Positions 11,936 through 24,809 of a stretch of 64,000 nt of DNA are shown here, piece by piece. The DNA is from Chiridota heheva (Eukaryota; Echinodermata; Holothuroidea; Apodida; Chiridotidae). The translations under genes and the position numbers were made by a program. Within the stretch, counting starts at the first letter, position 1. Each line of letters begins with the position of its first letter. The stretch covers positions 3,830,001 to 3,894,000 of the forward strand of contig JAIGNY010004520.1 in assembly GCA_020152595.1 (NCBI GenBank), in the 5' to 3' direction. Under the pieces are notes generated by a model. The model was not told the origin of the DNA and made no database searches. It saw nothing but the letters and a program-made list of their open reading frames with translations.

Positions 11936-13001
11936 GAAAATTTTGGGTTATTGAGATATATCCTGAGATAATTGATAAAGAATGTAAAGCATTCCAACAT
12001 CCTGCCGGGCAAATGAAATCATTTCCAGCATGTTTTAAAGTCAAAATGGCGGCCTCTATAGAAGTATTAGTTGATGGCGACACCGAAGCGATTGATTATT
12101 CTTTGATTTCAACATTCGCAACCAAAAGAAAGTACCAAAAAAACAAAAAAACAATTGTCAACCTTGATTTCAACGTTACCAGGCTACAATATTTAATAAC
12201 AATTTTTACTCCCATTGTTTGAAAACGGAATATTTTGACCCATACCTGGGGATATGCGCTAGTCATTGAATGATGATGCAACCACTATTTCTTGTCAAAC
12301 AAATAATACGTTTAAACCAATCAGAGCAGACGGTTATTTGGATATCTGGATCGACACAATTGCGCCACACAAAATGATTTTTTTCCCCCTAACTTATCTC
12401 TTATTACCCATGTATGACACTTCTCCAGATCTTTAGAGCTTTTTGCAAAAGGAATAAGCAACATACCGTTTGCTAAGCGTTTTCGGTACCGGGAATTGGA
12501 TTAACAAAAACCCGTAGTGGGTCCGTAAGCGCAATTTTTGTTCACCATTTTGCCGTCACTCAGCCTGTGTGTACAGAAAGTTGTTTTGTACAGTATATAC
12601 ATTGACAACATGAACGCGCACCGCTAGGCTGGCTGTACTGTACCAGTATCACGTAGGATGTTTGCCCCACTTAGTTACGCAGATTTTGTTGCTAGGCAAA
12701 ATTGGTCAAACTCGTGCGGTGATTGGTTAAAACAAGTTGTCAATCACTAAACCTAGAGAGGTTAATTGCATTAGTTCAGGCCCATTCACTGCTTAAAGGG
12801 GTGTTGAGAACTTGAGTAAAACGAGCACCCTAAATATTTGTCGGTATTTAACCAATTTTCCTACTCTATTTACACCACTGAATCAATAGCTGACCAGGTG
12901 ACAAAGTGATAGTATTTTAATACATAGTGAGGTGTAAGTCGTCAGGCTTGGAGTATTATTCCTTACCACATTTCTATCATTTGGTTTTCTATATCGTAGA
13001 T
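11936..13001. other. no recognisable gene
   Basis: Mixed-composition sequence before the large minisatellite. The short frames at 11892-12083 and 12013-12222 overlap on opposite strands and have no domain. Confidence 0.4.
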
Positions 13002-14668
13002 GTGGTGTGCGGAAATGGGTGTACGGAATTGGTGTGCGGAATGCAATGGGTGTGCGGAATGCAATGGGTGTGCGGAATACAATGGGTGTGCGGAATACAA
13101 TGGGTGTGCGGAATACAATGGGTGTGCGGAATACAATGCGTGTGCGGAATACAATGGGTGTGCGGAATACAATGGGTGTGCGGAATGCAATGGGTGTGCG
13201 GAATGCAATGGGTGTGCGGAATGCAATGGGTGTGCGGAATGCAATGGTGTGCGGAATGGAATGCAATGGGGGTGTGCGGAATGCAATGGGTGTGCGGAAT
13301 GCAATGGGTGTGTGGAATGCAATGGGTGTGCAGAATGCAATGGGTGTGCGGAATACAATGGGTGTGCGGAATGCAATGGGTGTGCGGAATGCAATGGGTG
13401 TGCGGAATGCAATGGGTGTGCAGGCAATGGGTGTGCGGAATGCAATGGGTGTGGAATGCAATGGGTGTGCGGAATGCAATGGGTGTGCAGAATGCAATGG
13501 GTGTACGGAATGCGGCAATGGGTGTGAATACAATGGGTGTGCGGGAATGCAATGGGTGTGCAGAATACAATGTGTGCAGAATGCAATGGGTGTGCGGAAT
13601 GCAATGGGTGTGCGGGAATGCAATGGTGTGGAATGCAATGGGTGTGCGGAATGCAATGGGTGTGCGGGATGCAATGGGTGTGCGGGATGCAATGGGTGTG
13701 CGGGATGCAATGGGTGTGCGGGATGCAATGGGTGTGCAGGATGCAATGGGTGTGCGGATGCAATGGGTGTGCGGATGCAATGGGTGTGCGGAATGCAATG
13801 GGTGTGCGGAATGCAATGGGTGTGCAGAATACAATGGGTGTGCGGAATACAATGGGTGTGCAGAATGCAATGGGTGTGCGGAATGCAATGGGTGTGCGGA
13901 ATGCAATGGGTGTGCGGAATACAATGGGTGTGTGGAATGCAATGGGTGTGCGGAATGCAATGGGTGCGGAATGCAATGGGTGTGCGGAATGCAATGGGTG
14001 TGCGGAATGCAATGGGTGTGCGGAATGCAATGGGTGTGCGGAATACAATGGTGTGGGAATACAATGGGTGTGCGGAATGCAATGGGTGTGCGGAATGCAA
14101 TGGGTGTGCGGAATGCAATGGGTGTGCGGAATACAATGGGTGTGCGGAATACAATGGGTGTGCGGAATACAATGGGTGTGCGGAATACAATGGGTGTGCG
14201 GAATACAATGGGTGTGCGGAATACAATGGGTGTGCGGAATACAATGGGTGTGCGGAATACAGCGGGTGTGCGGAATACAATGGGTGTGCGGAATACAATG
14301 GGTGTGCGGAATACAATGGGTGTGCGGAATACAATGGGTGTGCGGAAATACAATGGGTGTGCGGAATACAATGGGTGTGCGGAATACAATGGGTGTGCGG
14401 AATGCAATGGGTGTGCGGAATGCAATGGTGTGCGGAATGCAATGGGTGTGCGGAATGCAATGGGTGTGCGGAATGCAATGGGTGTGCGGAATGCAATGGG
14501 TGTGCGGAATGCAATGGGTGTGCGGAATGCAATGGGTGTGCGGAATGCAATGGGTGTGCGGAATGCAATGGGTGTGCGGAATGCAATGGGTGTGCGGAAT
14601 GCAATGGGTGTGCGGAATGCAATGGGTGTGCGGAATGCAATGGGTGTGCGGAATGCAATGGGTGTGCG
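13002..14668. repeat. 18-bp minisatellite, about 92 units
   Basis: The consensus unit is tgtgcggaatgcaatggg. Most units differ only at one site (aatgcaat versus aatacaat), with occasional cggg, cagaa or 17-bp deletion units. Variants occur in blocks: a run of aatacaat units near 13070-13170 and another from about 14120 to 14400, a run of gcgggatgc units at 13660-13750, and a near-homogeneous aatgcaat block from 14400 to the end. The unit is 18 bp and contains no stop on either strand, so all six frames stay open for hundreds of codons. None of these frames is a credible gene. Confidence 0.97.
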
Positions 14669-16456
14669 GGTTCGTTGCCGGGGTAATCTGGTAATCGACG
14701 AGCCTGTCGTGTAGATAGATCTATGACGTGTGGCATCGCTCAATGGAACCATGGTCGCCGTGGCGTTGCTTGTGACGTCAGCGATGAAAAATTTATTGAG
14801 AAAGCAGCTCACCCGGAAAAGTCTTCCAAAGTCATAAAGTGTAATATGGAGATAAAGTTACCTAAAGATACCTAAGTAACTGACATTAGGATTCAGTCCT
14901 AAGCCATATGGCTCGCCATATATGGGCAAGTAGATGCACGTCTCCACCCCCTCCCCAAAAATGGTAATCATTGTTTGTGTATATATAATCAAAAATATGT
15001 TTGTAACCCGCTAAATATGTTTTCCCATCCATTTAAAATCTCTATTGATCGAATGTGCAGTGATAACCAATTATATTCATTTGATTTGTAATTTTTTGAT
15101 CAGTATACTTAAATTGTATGTGCTGTTTTTTTTTTTCTTTTTCCAGCGGTAAATTGCAATGTCTCCAGACCCGTATACCCTCGCTAATGAATTTGATCAG
15201 TGGCGTCGCCAGAATTTTTTTATGCCCCCCGACCCCCTCCCAGGAGGGTCGGGACAGCTTTGTCTCATGGGGCGATATATAGATCGGACAAAATATGTCG
15301 CCACTGAATTTGAGATGGTACATTTTGTACCATATTTTCTCAGAAAACCCTAACCATAACTCGTAAAGGGTTATAGCATTTAAAAACAATTTAATTTCTT
15401 AATATATTAACTTTCTTGTTCAAAAATCTGCAATTAGTTTTTGGATATTAATTGCAAAAAATAATACGGAGAAATTCTAAAGAGCTATTATGCACTTGTA
15501 AAAGACAAATTTAAACAAAATGGGACTAAAATCTTTTTGGGCCCGTGGCTTTTTTGTGACTTGTTTGGCGACTAAAAATATAGTTTGGATTGTTCGATTT
15601 TAAATGTGACAAGTTGGCTTTCTTGGCCTTTTGCAGACTTGTTAGACTGAATGCTGGCCCTTTCTCAAATGCTTTGTTTGATGAAAAATACAAAATAAAG
15701 TAAACTATAATTTATGATGATGTTCGGACCACGTGATATAATGCATGTGTTCCCCAGAAATCATAATAACAGAAGAAAAAAAACCTGAACCCGCCAATGT
15801 CTGATCCCTTTTCAGCAAGGTTCAGTTGACTTAATTTGGCTTGTTTAAAAAAATATAAAAAAATGATTTGGCTTTTTTCACTTGGGATTATCGACCAACC
15901 CCGCCTGCCTGCAGCCACAATGCACATACCTGCCTGTTATGGCTAGTCCAAATTAATTGTGATGAATGACCAAGATAAAAATGGTCCACGTCGAATTGAT
16001 GTTCGGCGTTTTAATTATAACATTTGTCAAAGGGTTGCTGCGTGGAATCATTTGCCTGAGTCGTGAGTGGTTAGCTCTGATTCAGTTCAGAGGTCGTGCA
16101 AGCTTAGCTTAAAGAGGGAGGCTCGTCTCATTAAAATACGTTGAAATTGGGAATGCGATATTTTGACGTCACTTCCGGTTGTAGACGCAAGATATGATCC
16201 ACTTTTTGTTTGTACATGAGTTAGAAGAGAACTCCATGGTTTGTACAGCCAGACACTAGCATGTACGTTGTGTATGCCGAGTTACATACACAGCGCACTA
16301 CCTTACTGTGACGAGAAACTTGTTTGTTTTTTCAATGCGTTTGTCAGAAAGCGAAAGTGAAATATTAGTATCATAATACAACAATAATAGTCACCAAATG
16401 AAAATTACTGAAAAAAAAAAAAGAAGAAGAAGATGAAAGCAAAAGTCGCAAAGAAC
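14669..16456. other. no recognisable gene; repeat-end remnant at 15198
   Basis: Unremarkable AT-rich sequence. At 15198-15215 the string cagtggcgtcgccagaat resembles the terminus of the 1.1-2.6 kb TIR family and is followed by a GC-rich hairpin (ccctcccaggaggg). The short frames at 15042-15389 overlap on both strands and are not called. Confidence 0.4.
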
Positions 16457-16542
16457 GATTCTACCGGGGCTCGAACTCACGACTGTTAATAAGGAAACAA
16501 AATTGCTTCCGATCGCCTACTGGGCTAACCCGTATAGCTCCC
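16457..16542 (-). repeat. tRNA-like sequence (pseudo-tRNA or SINE head)
   Basis: Read on the minus strand, an A-box-like ttagcccagtagg is followed about 40 bases later by a B-box-like gagttcgagccccgg, at roughly tRNA spacing. The acceptor ends do not pair convincingly, so this is not a functional tRNA. The following minus-strand sequence is CTT- and T-rich (16405-16440), like a short SINE tail. Confidence 0.5.
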
Positions 16543-16684
16543 CCTACAGGTGTTTTAAAGAAGTATATACCTTGCAATACGAGACAACGAATCGCGCAGC
16601 AAAATTTCAACCAATCAAAAAAAATTGAAAGGAATTCTAAATATTGTGCAAATATGACGATTCCGCCTCTTTAAGTGAAAGAGA

Positions 16685-17290
16685 ACTTACAAGATTCAAA
16701 CAATATGGTTAAGAAAATACTTCAATATCTTCCTCCCTTACTGAGATATTCAAGTTTGAAACTGTCTTATCTGTGTATATGATTAATGTACGAAGACTTA
16801 GTCTACTCAAAGAGCTTCTACATATATGGTCTACTATGGCATGTATGGAAGGTTGGCGCCTCATCTTCACATTCATAACAATTGTTGATGTATTTTTTTT
16901 TTTTTTAATTACTTTTTGAATTATTTTTCCTCGAACTTTTTTAGGTAATAAATCTGTTAATGATAATTACATTTTCAAGATTCAATTTTAATACTTTCCT
17001 GACATATCCAGTTATTTCTAAGCCACAAATCTTAGTACAAAATATGATAAAATACATAAAAACTCTGAGGAATCTCAAGCTATGACATCACAACTATTCT
17101 GATTTCAGTCGTTTCTAGAAATGACAAATGATACCAAAATTTAAACTTAAATATCTCTCTAACGGTATAAGAATTTTTAAAGGCTTTCTTCACCATTTGG
17201 TTCTTACTTGACCCTTTTCAAAAATAAGTTTTACTAAAATACTAAATCATGAAATAAGATTCTGAAGGACCGTATTTAAGAAAAGTGCCC
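16685..17290 (+). repeat. dispersed repeat D1, copy
   Basis: About 600 bp shared with 18480-19010 and, in part, with 19490-19865. Shared strings include aactgtcttatctgtgtat, ggaaggttggcgcctc, ctttcctgacatatcca, gatttcagtcgtttct and aaatatctctctaacgg. There is no coding frame and no terminal repeat that I can identify. Confidence 0.75.
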
Positions 17291-17359
17291 TTATGACCAC
17301 GCCTCTGAGTAATGGTTTTAGTTTGTACATCCTTGGTTTGGAAAACTTATTGGGTGATT

Positions 17360-17634
17360 AATCGACGACGACGACGAGTGAACACACAATTACAATGACG
17401 GGGTCGTCGCCTGCGTTTTCGGTTATGATAGTAGCAATGCTATCACGAAACGCTTAATACGACCCGGACGAGAACACAGGTACAACGTACGGACAGACAT
17501 AACATCGACAGCCAAGTCAATGTCCACGGCCTTTGATAACTAGTTGTGGTACACTGGCGTGTCTACTCGACCCAGGCTTGAACCCAAGGCCTCGTGGTCT
17601 GTAGACAGGTATGATAACCGCAGGTAGATAGTGA
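17360..17634 (-). mobile_element. SINE B, single copy with 9-bp TSD
   Basis: One copy of the unit amplified at 23.0-24.7 kb. On the minus strand the tRNA-like head comes first (B box in gggttcaagcctgggt), and the element ends at 17360 in a (CGT)n-type tail. The nonamer gtgattaat flanks both sides (ending at 17359 and again at about 17630-17640). This marks an ordinary retroposition event. A dozen bases of the head (ctacaccacagt) are missing compared with the array units. Confidence 0.85.
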
Positions 17635-18479
17635 TTAATTCTTCTCAGCCCGTCATATCACGGTTATTTTGTGTTACGTCACGTTCCATCGTATATTTTA
17701 GATGTTCATTGCTATAGCCTACCTCTTCAGATTTCACGAATCAAGGTGAAAATTTAGTCACACCTCTCTTTGAAAGGTTTTTTTTCATCAAACAGTAATG
17801 GAAAAAAATATATAGAGATTAAACATCATCTTATGAAGGATGCGTGTTCGTACATCCTTGATCTCATGAAAACATCTTCAATGTTTTGATTTTTTTTTCC
17901 AACAACATTATTTCATAAAAATTCGTTAACCTTGAAAAGAATTGTTGTTATCATTCTGTCTTCTTCAATACACTGAGATTATCACCATGACAAGTATTCT
18001 TGCATTTCGTTACGTAACAACTGCACTAACTCTGATTAATTATTGTTGTTAATTTGGAGGACAAATCTAACTTGTTTCAGAAAAATAGTATATTATAATT
18101 TAATAATATCATATCCTAACATTACACATTTTAATCAGGATATCAAAAATATTATTTCCTACAGCACCTGCATAACTTGTTCTTACGTCACTTTCTTAAA
18201 CAGAACAAAACAAAAATATCTGATTAGCATGTCATCAACATTGGAGCATGGAGGAAGGCCAGTACAACAGTATAATCAGCGGCGAGATAACCATGCAAAA
18301 ACTGGCGGGGTATCCGACTTGATTTTATCTTTATGGCCAAACATACGGTTAGAAGGCATGGCACAGACTTAATACACACTGGTGCATGAAATATTTGAGC
18401 CGTCGTCCTGTTCATTCATCACAAATTGTACATGTCACAAATACCTCACACTTTGATCGGTCTGAAAAGATTAGTTCAG

Positions 18480-19010
18480 TGGTCAAGCAAGTGTATCTTA
18501 TACGAAAGAGGACATTAAAAGATACAAAATGGTGAAGAAAGCAATCAAAATTCTTATTCCGTTAAGGAGATATTTAATTTTAAAGCTCTGTCTTATCCGT
18601 GTATGACTGGCATAGTAAGTCTACTATGGAAGGTGGCGCCCTTATCCTCACATTCTTGACAATTGCTAATGTATTTGAATAATCTTTCCTTGAACTTCCT
18701 TCAATTGGTATAATTACCCTAGGCATGCTACATTCTGTTTTACTACTTTCCTAGCATATCCAATTTGTCTTATAAGCTTACAAACTCGCAAGACAAAATA
18801 CAATAGAATATATCAAGATTTTGAGGAATCCGAGGTTGTGATGTCACAACTAGTCTGATTTCAGTCATTTCTACACAAATGATTCTAAACTTTAAATTTA
18901 AATATCTCGCTAACGGTTTTTTAAACGCTTTGTTCATCATTTTTGATTATTTCGTTATTTTCATATAGGATAAACTTGTCGGACCCCTGAACCTGAACTA
19001 ATGCTTCAAA
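18480..19010 (+). repeat. dispersed repeat D1, copy
   Basis: Homologous to 16685-17290. The shared order is ctgtcttatccgtgtatga, ggaaggtggcgccc, ctttcctagcatatccaa, gatgtcacaactagtctgat, ttcagtcatttctacac, aatatctcgctaacgg. No coding frame is seen. Confidence 0.75.
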
Positions 19011-19489
19011 TCGAAAACCACTGAAGATGCTTAGACCCTTAAAATGTTATGCTCTCTTTGATAAACTAACGATTTTTTTATATTTTCTTTATGCCCACAT
19101 ATCGATCAATTGATTAAAGATATATCTAAACCTCGGAAACAATGGTTTTAGTATATTTCCAAACGACTAATTAGAAATTGGAAGATTTATTCCAATTTGT
19201 GACAGAAGATTGAAAAATCGATTTGGATTGAAGAAAATGAAACAGCTCTGCAACTGATGACATCACAAATTTGCATATTCCCTTGAACGATAAGGTTAGT
19301 GAAGGGATTTTGGCTATGTTTATGATATTTAAATCGATTTTAATACTTCAGTTGTCTAGGTGTTGCTGTCCTTTGAAACATCAACAACCCCACCACTCCC
19401 GCACCCCCCCCTCCCTCCTTGCCCCTTCAGCAATATTCTCGGAATGAGTTGTCCCCTCACATTTTCAGGTCGGAATTGAATAATAAAGC

Positions 19490-19865
19490 ATGCAGTTTTA
19501 AAGAAAGTTTTACTTATTTTTTCACTATTTAAACTATTTTCCCTCAAACTTTCTTTAGGTGGTATATAATAAATACCCTCAATTCAGTTTTACTACTTTT
19601 CTGACATATCCCATGGTTTTTAAGCCTCAAAATGCAGGAAAAAATATGATAGAATACATAAAGACTTTTAGGAATCTGAGGCTATGATATCACAACTAGT
19701 CTGATTTCAGTCGTTTCTACACAAATTTTAAACTTAGATATTTCCTTAATGGAACAAGATTTTTGAATGCTTTCTTCACCATTTTGTTTCTTTTGAAATC
19801 CTCTTTCACATAAAATAAGACTTGCTTGACCCCTGAACTAATCCTTTAACCAAAGTTCTATATAT
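19490..19865 (+). repeat. dispersed repeat D1, 3' part
   Basis: Third plus-strand copy, beginning inside the element: tttctgacatatcccatgg, then caactagtctgatttcagtc and gtttctacacaaatttt. Three D1 copies in 3 kb in the same orientation suggest regional duplication or local insertion preference. Confidence 0.7.
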
Positions 19866-19906
19866 ACTGTACTCTTCTTAGCCAAACTTTTACATTAAAA
19901 ATGCTG

Positions 19907-20612
19907 GAATCGTGAACCTCATGAACAATGGGAAACGTGGACTTCGTGAATCGTGGACCTCAGGAACCATGGATCTCATGAACCATGGATGTCAGGAAGT
20001 GAGGACCTCATGAACCGTGTACCTCAGGAAACGTGGACCTAGGGAACCGTAAACCTCGGGACATGTGGACCTCGGAAAACGTGGACCTGGGGAAACATGG
20101 ACCTCAGAAAACATGGTCCTCAGGAAACATGGACCTCATGAACCATGGACCTCGGGAAACGTGGACCTCAGGAACCATGAACCTCGGGAAATATAGACCT
20201 CAGAAAAGTGGACCTCACGAACTTCAGGAACCATGGACGTAGGGAAACGTGGACCTCAAGAGCCGTGGACCTCAGGAAATGTGGACCTCGGGAAACGTGG
20301 ACCTCGGAAAATGTGGACCTCGGGAAACCTAGACCTCGGGAAACGTGGACCTCAGGAACCGTAAACCTCAGGAAATATGGACCTCAGAAAAGTGGACCTC
20401 ATGAAGTTCAGGAACCATGGACGTCGGGAAACGTGGACCTCATGAACCGTGGACCTCAGGAAACGTGGACCTTGGGAAACGTGGACCTCGGGAAACATGA
20501 ACCTCGGGAAACGTGGGGAAACGTGGACCTCGGGAAACGTGGACCTCGGGAAACGTGGACCTCGGGGAACCATGGATCTCAGGAAATGTGAACCTCGAGA
20601 ACCATGGAGTAA
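19907..20612. repeat. 16-bp minisatellite, about 44 units
   Basis: The consensus is cgtggacctcgggaaa, with units alternating between ctcggg, ctcagg and ctcatg forms and a few disrupted by indels. Three units make 48 bp, so translations show a 16-residue periodicity; these frames (for example 20208-20591) are artefacts. Confidence 0.95.
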
Positions 20613-20619
20613 GAATACC

Positions 20620-21612
20620 CACCAATATTGAACATTTACATTGTGGATCCATCATAGATGGTAAATTAAAATAGTCATCTTTTTTCAATTGTTAGTTCTG
20701 AAAATACCAAGGTCCTCATTTGCAGGTAATTCCACAATTTAGAGGTGTGCATCCTTGCCATGCTGAGATGGTGGAAATTGAATAGGAGGATTTGCAACCT
20801 ATTGCACAAGATTGAAAAGAATGGAGGCATGTGGTTGCAGTTGTCGGAGTGAGACACGTTATCGGAGTGAGAGTGTGATCCTATTTGCACACACACGCAC
20901 ACACAAACAATAAGTCTACAGCAAAAGAAAGAATACGCGTGAAGTATTTTTTGTTTTATCACTTTATTTTAAGTTGAAAAAAGGACTCGCTCCACCAATA
21001 GTGTACAATAAATGCGTAAATTGCTTAGTAAATAAGAAACAATTTGGCAAAATTGTACTTCTTACTTTATTATGATGAATTTTCATTTATCTTATCAAAT
21101 GCTTTTGGTTGGTAATAATCACACAGGGGTCAGCGGTCAATCACATTTATCGTTTCAAAAATGTTAAGCTTGAGACCGAAAGAGAGAATGTAAAAGTGAC
21201 ATCATACATACTTATAGAAAACACAAACTATGCACATTGACAACTCCGCAGTTATCAGAATTTGTTTTTTTTATATTCATATTATATATTTTTATTTTAT
21301 ATATTTACATTTGTTCTAATTTACTTTGTTGTGTTTTGATTTTTACTGTGTCTGCTCTTTTTCTAATTAAGCATTATCTTTGTCTTAACTCTCTGCATTT
21401 GTGTTTTTTCCTTTAATTTTATTTGTGCCATTGTGCATTAAGTGCAAGCTATCATCACTCTTATCTTCTCGCGTCATTTGACGTCATACCACTGAAGGAG
21501 ACAGGAGTCTTCAAAATATTTGGTTTATAAAATTATGTTGGCTAGAGACATTGTCATTTTTTTCAATTTTGTTTTGTTTGAAATGGCCAATAAGCGGAAT
21601 TAATCATTTATA

Positions 21613-21669
<57 letters not shown>

Positions 21670-23017
21670 CATATATATATATATTATATATACATATATA
21701 TATATATATTTATATATACATCAAAAAATGTACACAGCATTACAAATATTACCTCATAATAACATTATTTCAATCTTTGAAAATAAATAATTACGCACAA
21801 CATATGATTCAGAATAAGACAGCATAATAACTAACTCAAAAAAAGTTAATAGTCAATATTTTCAAATAATAGCATAGAACACAAAATCACACAGACCCAA
21901 TGCATATGGAAGACTATAATATGTCTTCTGCATATTTTGATGAACAATTTGACAAAGGGATTGAAAAAAAGATGGCAGTAGCATCGACATTCAAAATAGT
22001 ATATATATAACAAAATGACCAACAAAATACAGTCGAGATATTCTTTCACCTGCAAGTGTTCTTTGAATATAGAGATTAACGACTGTTACACACCCAATAT
22101 GACGCGGCCAGGGATTTTCTCTTTAACAAAATTGAGTAAAACAAAGGGAGAGAAACACTCTGACCTCATTTTCATTAGTGCTGTCACGACATGGCTCTAT
22201 AATGTATCAATTATCAAGGAGAAAAGTTTTACGATATATTGGTAAATCGAGATACTTTTCAAGAAAACCGACTCACGACACAAATTACTAATATCACTAA
22301 TGTTACTTCTTTTATGATAAACGCAAGAAAGAATAATTTGCAGATCTAGCAGATGACATGATTGCGTGACTATTACGTTCATCACGCATGTGTTTGGTAA
22401 TTCAATCAACGTGACCATGAATCATCGAAGTGAGAGGCACGTTCTGGGCCATTTTTTTGTTCTTTTTGCCTACTTATATCAGAATGTGCCAGTGTGGGGT
22501 GAAGGAGCAAGATTTTTTATTAGTTTTTTTTTATAATGTTTCCCGCTATTTTTGCACATTTTTAATGGCCTAAACTTGACTTTTACATTCAATACCGTAA
22601 CGATAGAATTAAAATGTACGAAGTAGCCTAGCCTTGTTGAGCAAAAATTTCTTAGTTGAGTATTAGTTTTAGGTATCGCAATATGTCGGGAGAGGCATAT
22701 TTCATGTCGTGGGAAAAAATATCGCAATAATCGACATATCATGACAGCATTAGTTTCATACATGGATCGGTCATCGCATGACTTTTCAGATAACTGACAA
22801 TTGATTCAAGGAGTGTTTCTATGACCATTACAGCAAAACCTGTGTCGCAACAGAAAATCGCACCCCACAAAAGTGAATTTCTCCAGTTTTAATAAAACAT
22901 TTCAGCACATATTTGATTATCATCATCAGGCCTCACTTGCAAATTTTTGTGTGTGTCAGCAAAAGGTCGAAGCATCTTATCATACTTGTTTTCTGTCTGA
23001 TTTTTTTTTTTAAATTG
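20620..23017. other. no gene; (TA)n at 21618-21715
   Basis: Contains a short CA/CG-type microsatellite near 20885 and a TA-rich microsatellite interrupted by acat at 21618-21715. No domain is recognised in the scattered frames of 60-95 codons. Confidence 0.5.
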
Positions 23018-23026
23018 CTCACTGAA

Positions 23027-24703
23027 CGAGTGAACACACAATTACAATGACGGGGTCGTCGCCTGCGTATTCGGTTATGATAGTAACAATGCTATCACGA
23101 AACGCTTAATACGACCCGGACGAGAACACAGTACGACATACGGACAGACATAACATCGACAACCAAGTCAATGTCCACGGCCTTTGATAACCAGTTGTGG
23201 TGCACTGGCGTGTCTACCCACCCCAGGATTGAACCCGGGGCCTCGTGGTCTGTAGACAGGTATAATAACCGCTACACCACAGTAGGTAGACAAGCAAATG
23301 CACGACGACGAGTGAACAAACAATTACAATGACGGGGTCGTCGCCTGCGTATTCGGTTATGATAGTAACAATGCTATCACGAAACGCTTAATACGACCCG
23401 GACGAGAACACAGTACGACTTACAGACAGACATAACATCGACAACCAATTCAATGTCCACGGCCTTTGATAACCAGTTGTGGTGCACTGGCGTGTCTACC
23501 CAACCCAGGCTTGAACCCAGGGCCTCGTGGTCTGTAGACAGGTATGATAACCGCTACACCACAGTAGGTAGACAAGCAAATACACGACGACGAGTGAACA
23601 CACAATTACAATGACGGGGTCGTCGCCTGCGATTCGGTTATGATAGTAACAATGCTATCATGAAACGCTTAATCGACCGGACGAGAACACAGGTACGACG
23701 CACGGACAGACGTAACAGCGACAACCAAGTCAATGTCCACGGCCTTTGATAACCAGTTGTGGTGCACTGGCGTGTCTACCCACCCCAGGATTAAACCGGG
23801 GCCTTGTGGTCTGTAGACAGGTATGATAACCGCTACACCACAGTAGGTAGACAAGCAAATACACGACGACGAGTGAACAAACAATTACAATGACGGGGTC
23901 GTCGCCTGCGTATTCGGTTATGATAGTAACAATGCTATCACGAAACGCTTAATACGACCGGACGAGAACACAGTATGCGACTTACAGACAGACATAACAT
24001 CGACAACCAATTCAATGTCCACGGCCTTTGATAACCAGTTGTGGTGCACTGGCGTGTCTACCCAACCCAGGCTTGAACCCAGGGCCTCGTGGTCTGTAGA
24101 CAGGTATGATAACCGCTACACCACAGTAGGTAGACAAGCAAATACACGACGACGAGTGAACACACAATTACAATGACGGGGTCGTCGCCTGCGTATTCGG
24201 TTATGATAGTAACAATGCTATCATGAAACGCTTAATACGACCCGGACGAGAACACAGGTACGACGTACGGACAGACGTAACATCGACAACCAAGTCAATG
24301 TCCACAGCCTTTGATAACCAGTTGTGGTGCACTGGCGTGTCTACCCACCCCAGGATTGAACCCGGGGCCTCGTGGTCTGTAGACAGGTATGATAACCGCT
24401 ACACCACAGTAGGTAGACAAGCAAATACACGACGACGAGTGAACACACAATTACAATGACGGGGTCGCCGCCTGCGTATTCGGTTATGATAGTAACAATG
24501 CTATCATGAAACGCTTAATCGACCGGACGAGAACACAGGTACGACGTGACGGACAGACATAACATCGACAGCCAAGTCAATGTCCACAGCCTTTGATAAC
24601 CAGTTGTGGTGCACTGGCGTGTCTACCCACCCCAGGATTGAACCCAGGGCCTCGTGGTCTGTAGACAGGTATGATAACCGCTACACCACAGTTGGTAGAC
24701 AAA
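23027..24703 (-). repeat. SINE B tandem array: six ~280-bp units within one TSD
   Basis: Six head-to-tail units start at 23027, 23309, 23591, 23870, 24153 and 24436 (lengths 282, 282, 279, 283, 283, 268). Read on the minus strand, each begins with a tRNA-like head (A box in tggtgtagcggtta, B box in gggttcaatcctggg), followed by a unique body and a short (CGT)n tail. Units 1, 3, 5 and 6 share one set of variants (gaacacac, ccaccccaggattgaac). Units 2 and 4 share another (gaacaaac, cttacagacag, aaccaattcaatg, aacccaggcttgaac). The array is therefore a dimeric higher-order repeat. The nonamer ctcactgaa lies just outside both ends of the whole array (23018-23026 and 24704-24712). Confidence 0.92.
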
Positions 24704-24747
24704 CTCACTGAATTTGTATAACGGTCTTAAGAGTGAAATATGATGTC

Positions 24748-24802
24748 ACTTAAGTCACAACCTGATGAGTCACAACCTGATGAGTCACAACCTGATGAGA
24801 CA
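24748..24802. repeat. 15-bp tandem repeat, 3-4 units
   Basis: Units of gtcacaacctgatga repeated directly, the last degenerate (gacacaatcgg). Confidence 0.8.
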
Positions 24803-24809
24803 CAATCGG

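Noticed and set aside
12883..14812. Six-frame open reading frames of 175-617 codons
   Set aside because: They are produced by the 18-bp stop-free minisatellite. The peptides are six-residue repeats in every frame, with no non-repeat domain.
16457..16542. Functional tRNA gene
   Set aside because: A- and B-box-like motifs are present, but the acceptor stem does not pair and the arm spacing is irregular.
20033..20688. Open frames with GPRETWTSGNVDLGKR-type repeats
   Set aside because: Artefact of the 16-bp minisatellite (three units give a 16-residue period).
23027..24703. CRISPR-like regular repeats
   Set aside because: The whole ~280-bp unit is repeated, with no short repeat plus unique spacers. 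It carries tRNA-like promoter boxes and is a SINE array in a eukaryotic context.
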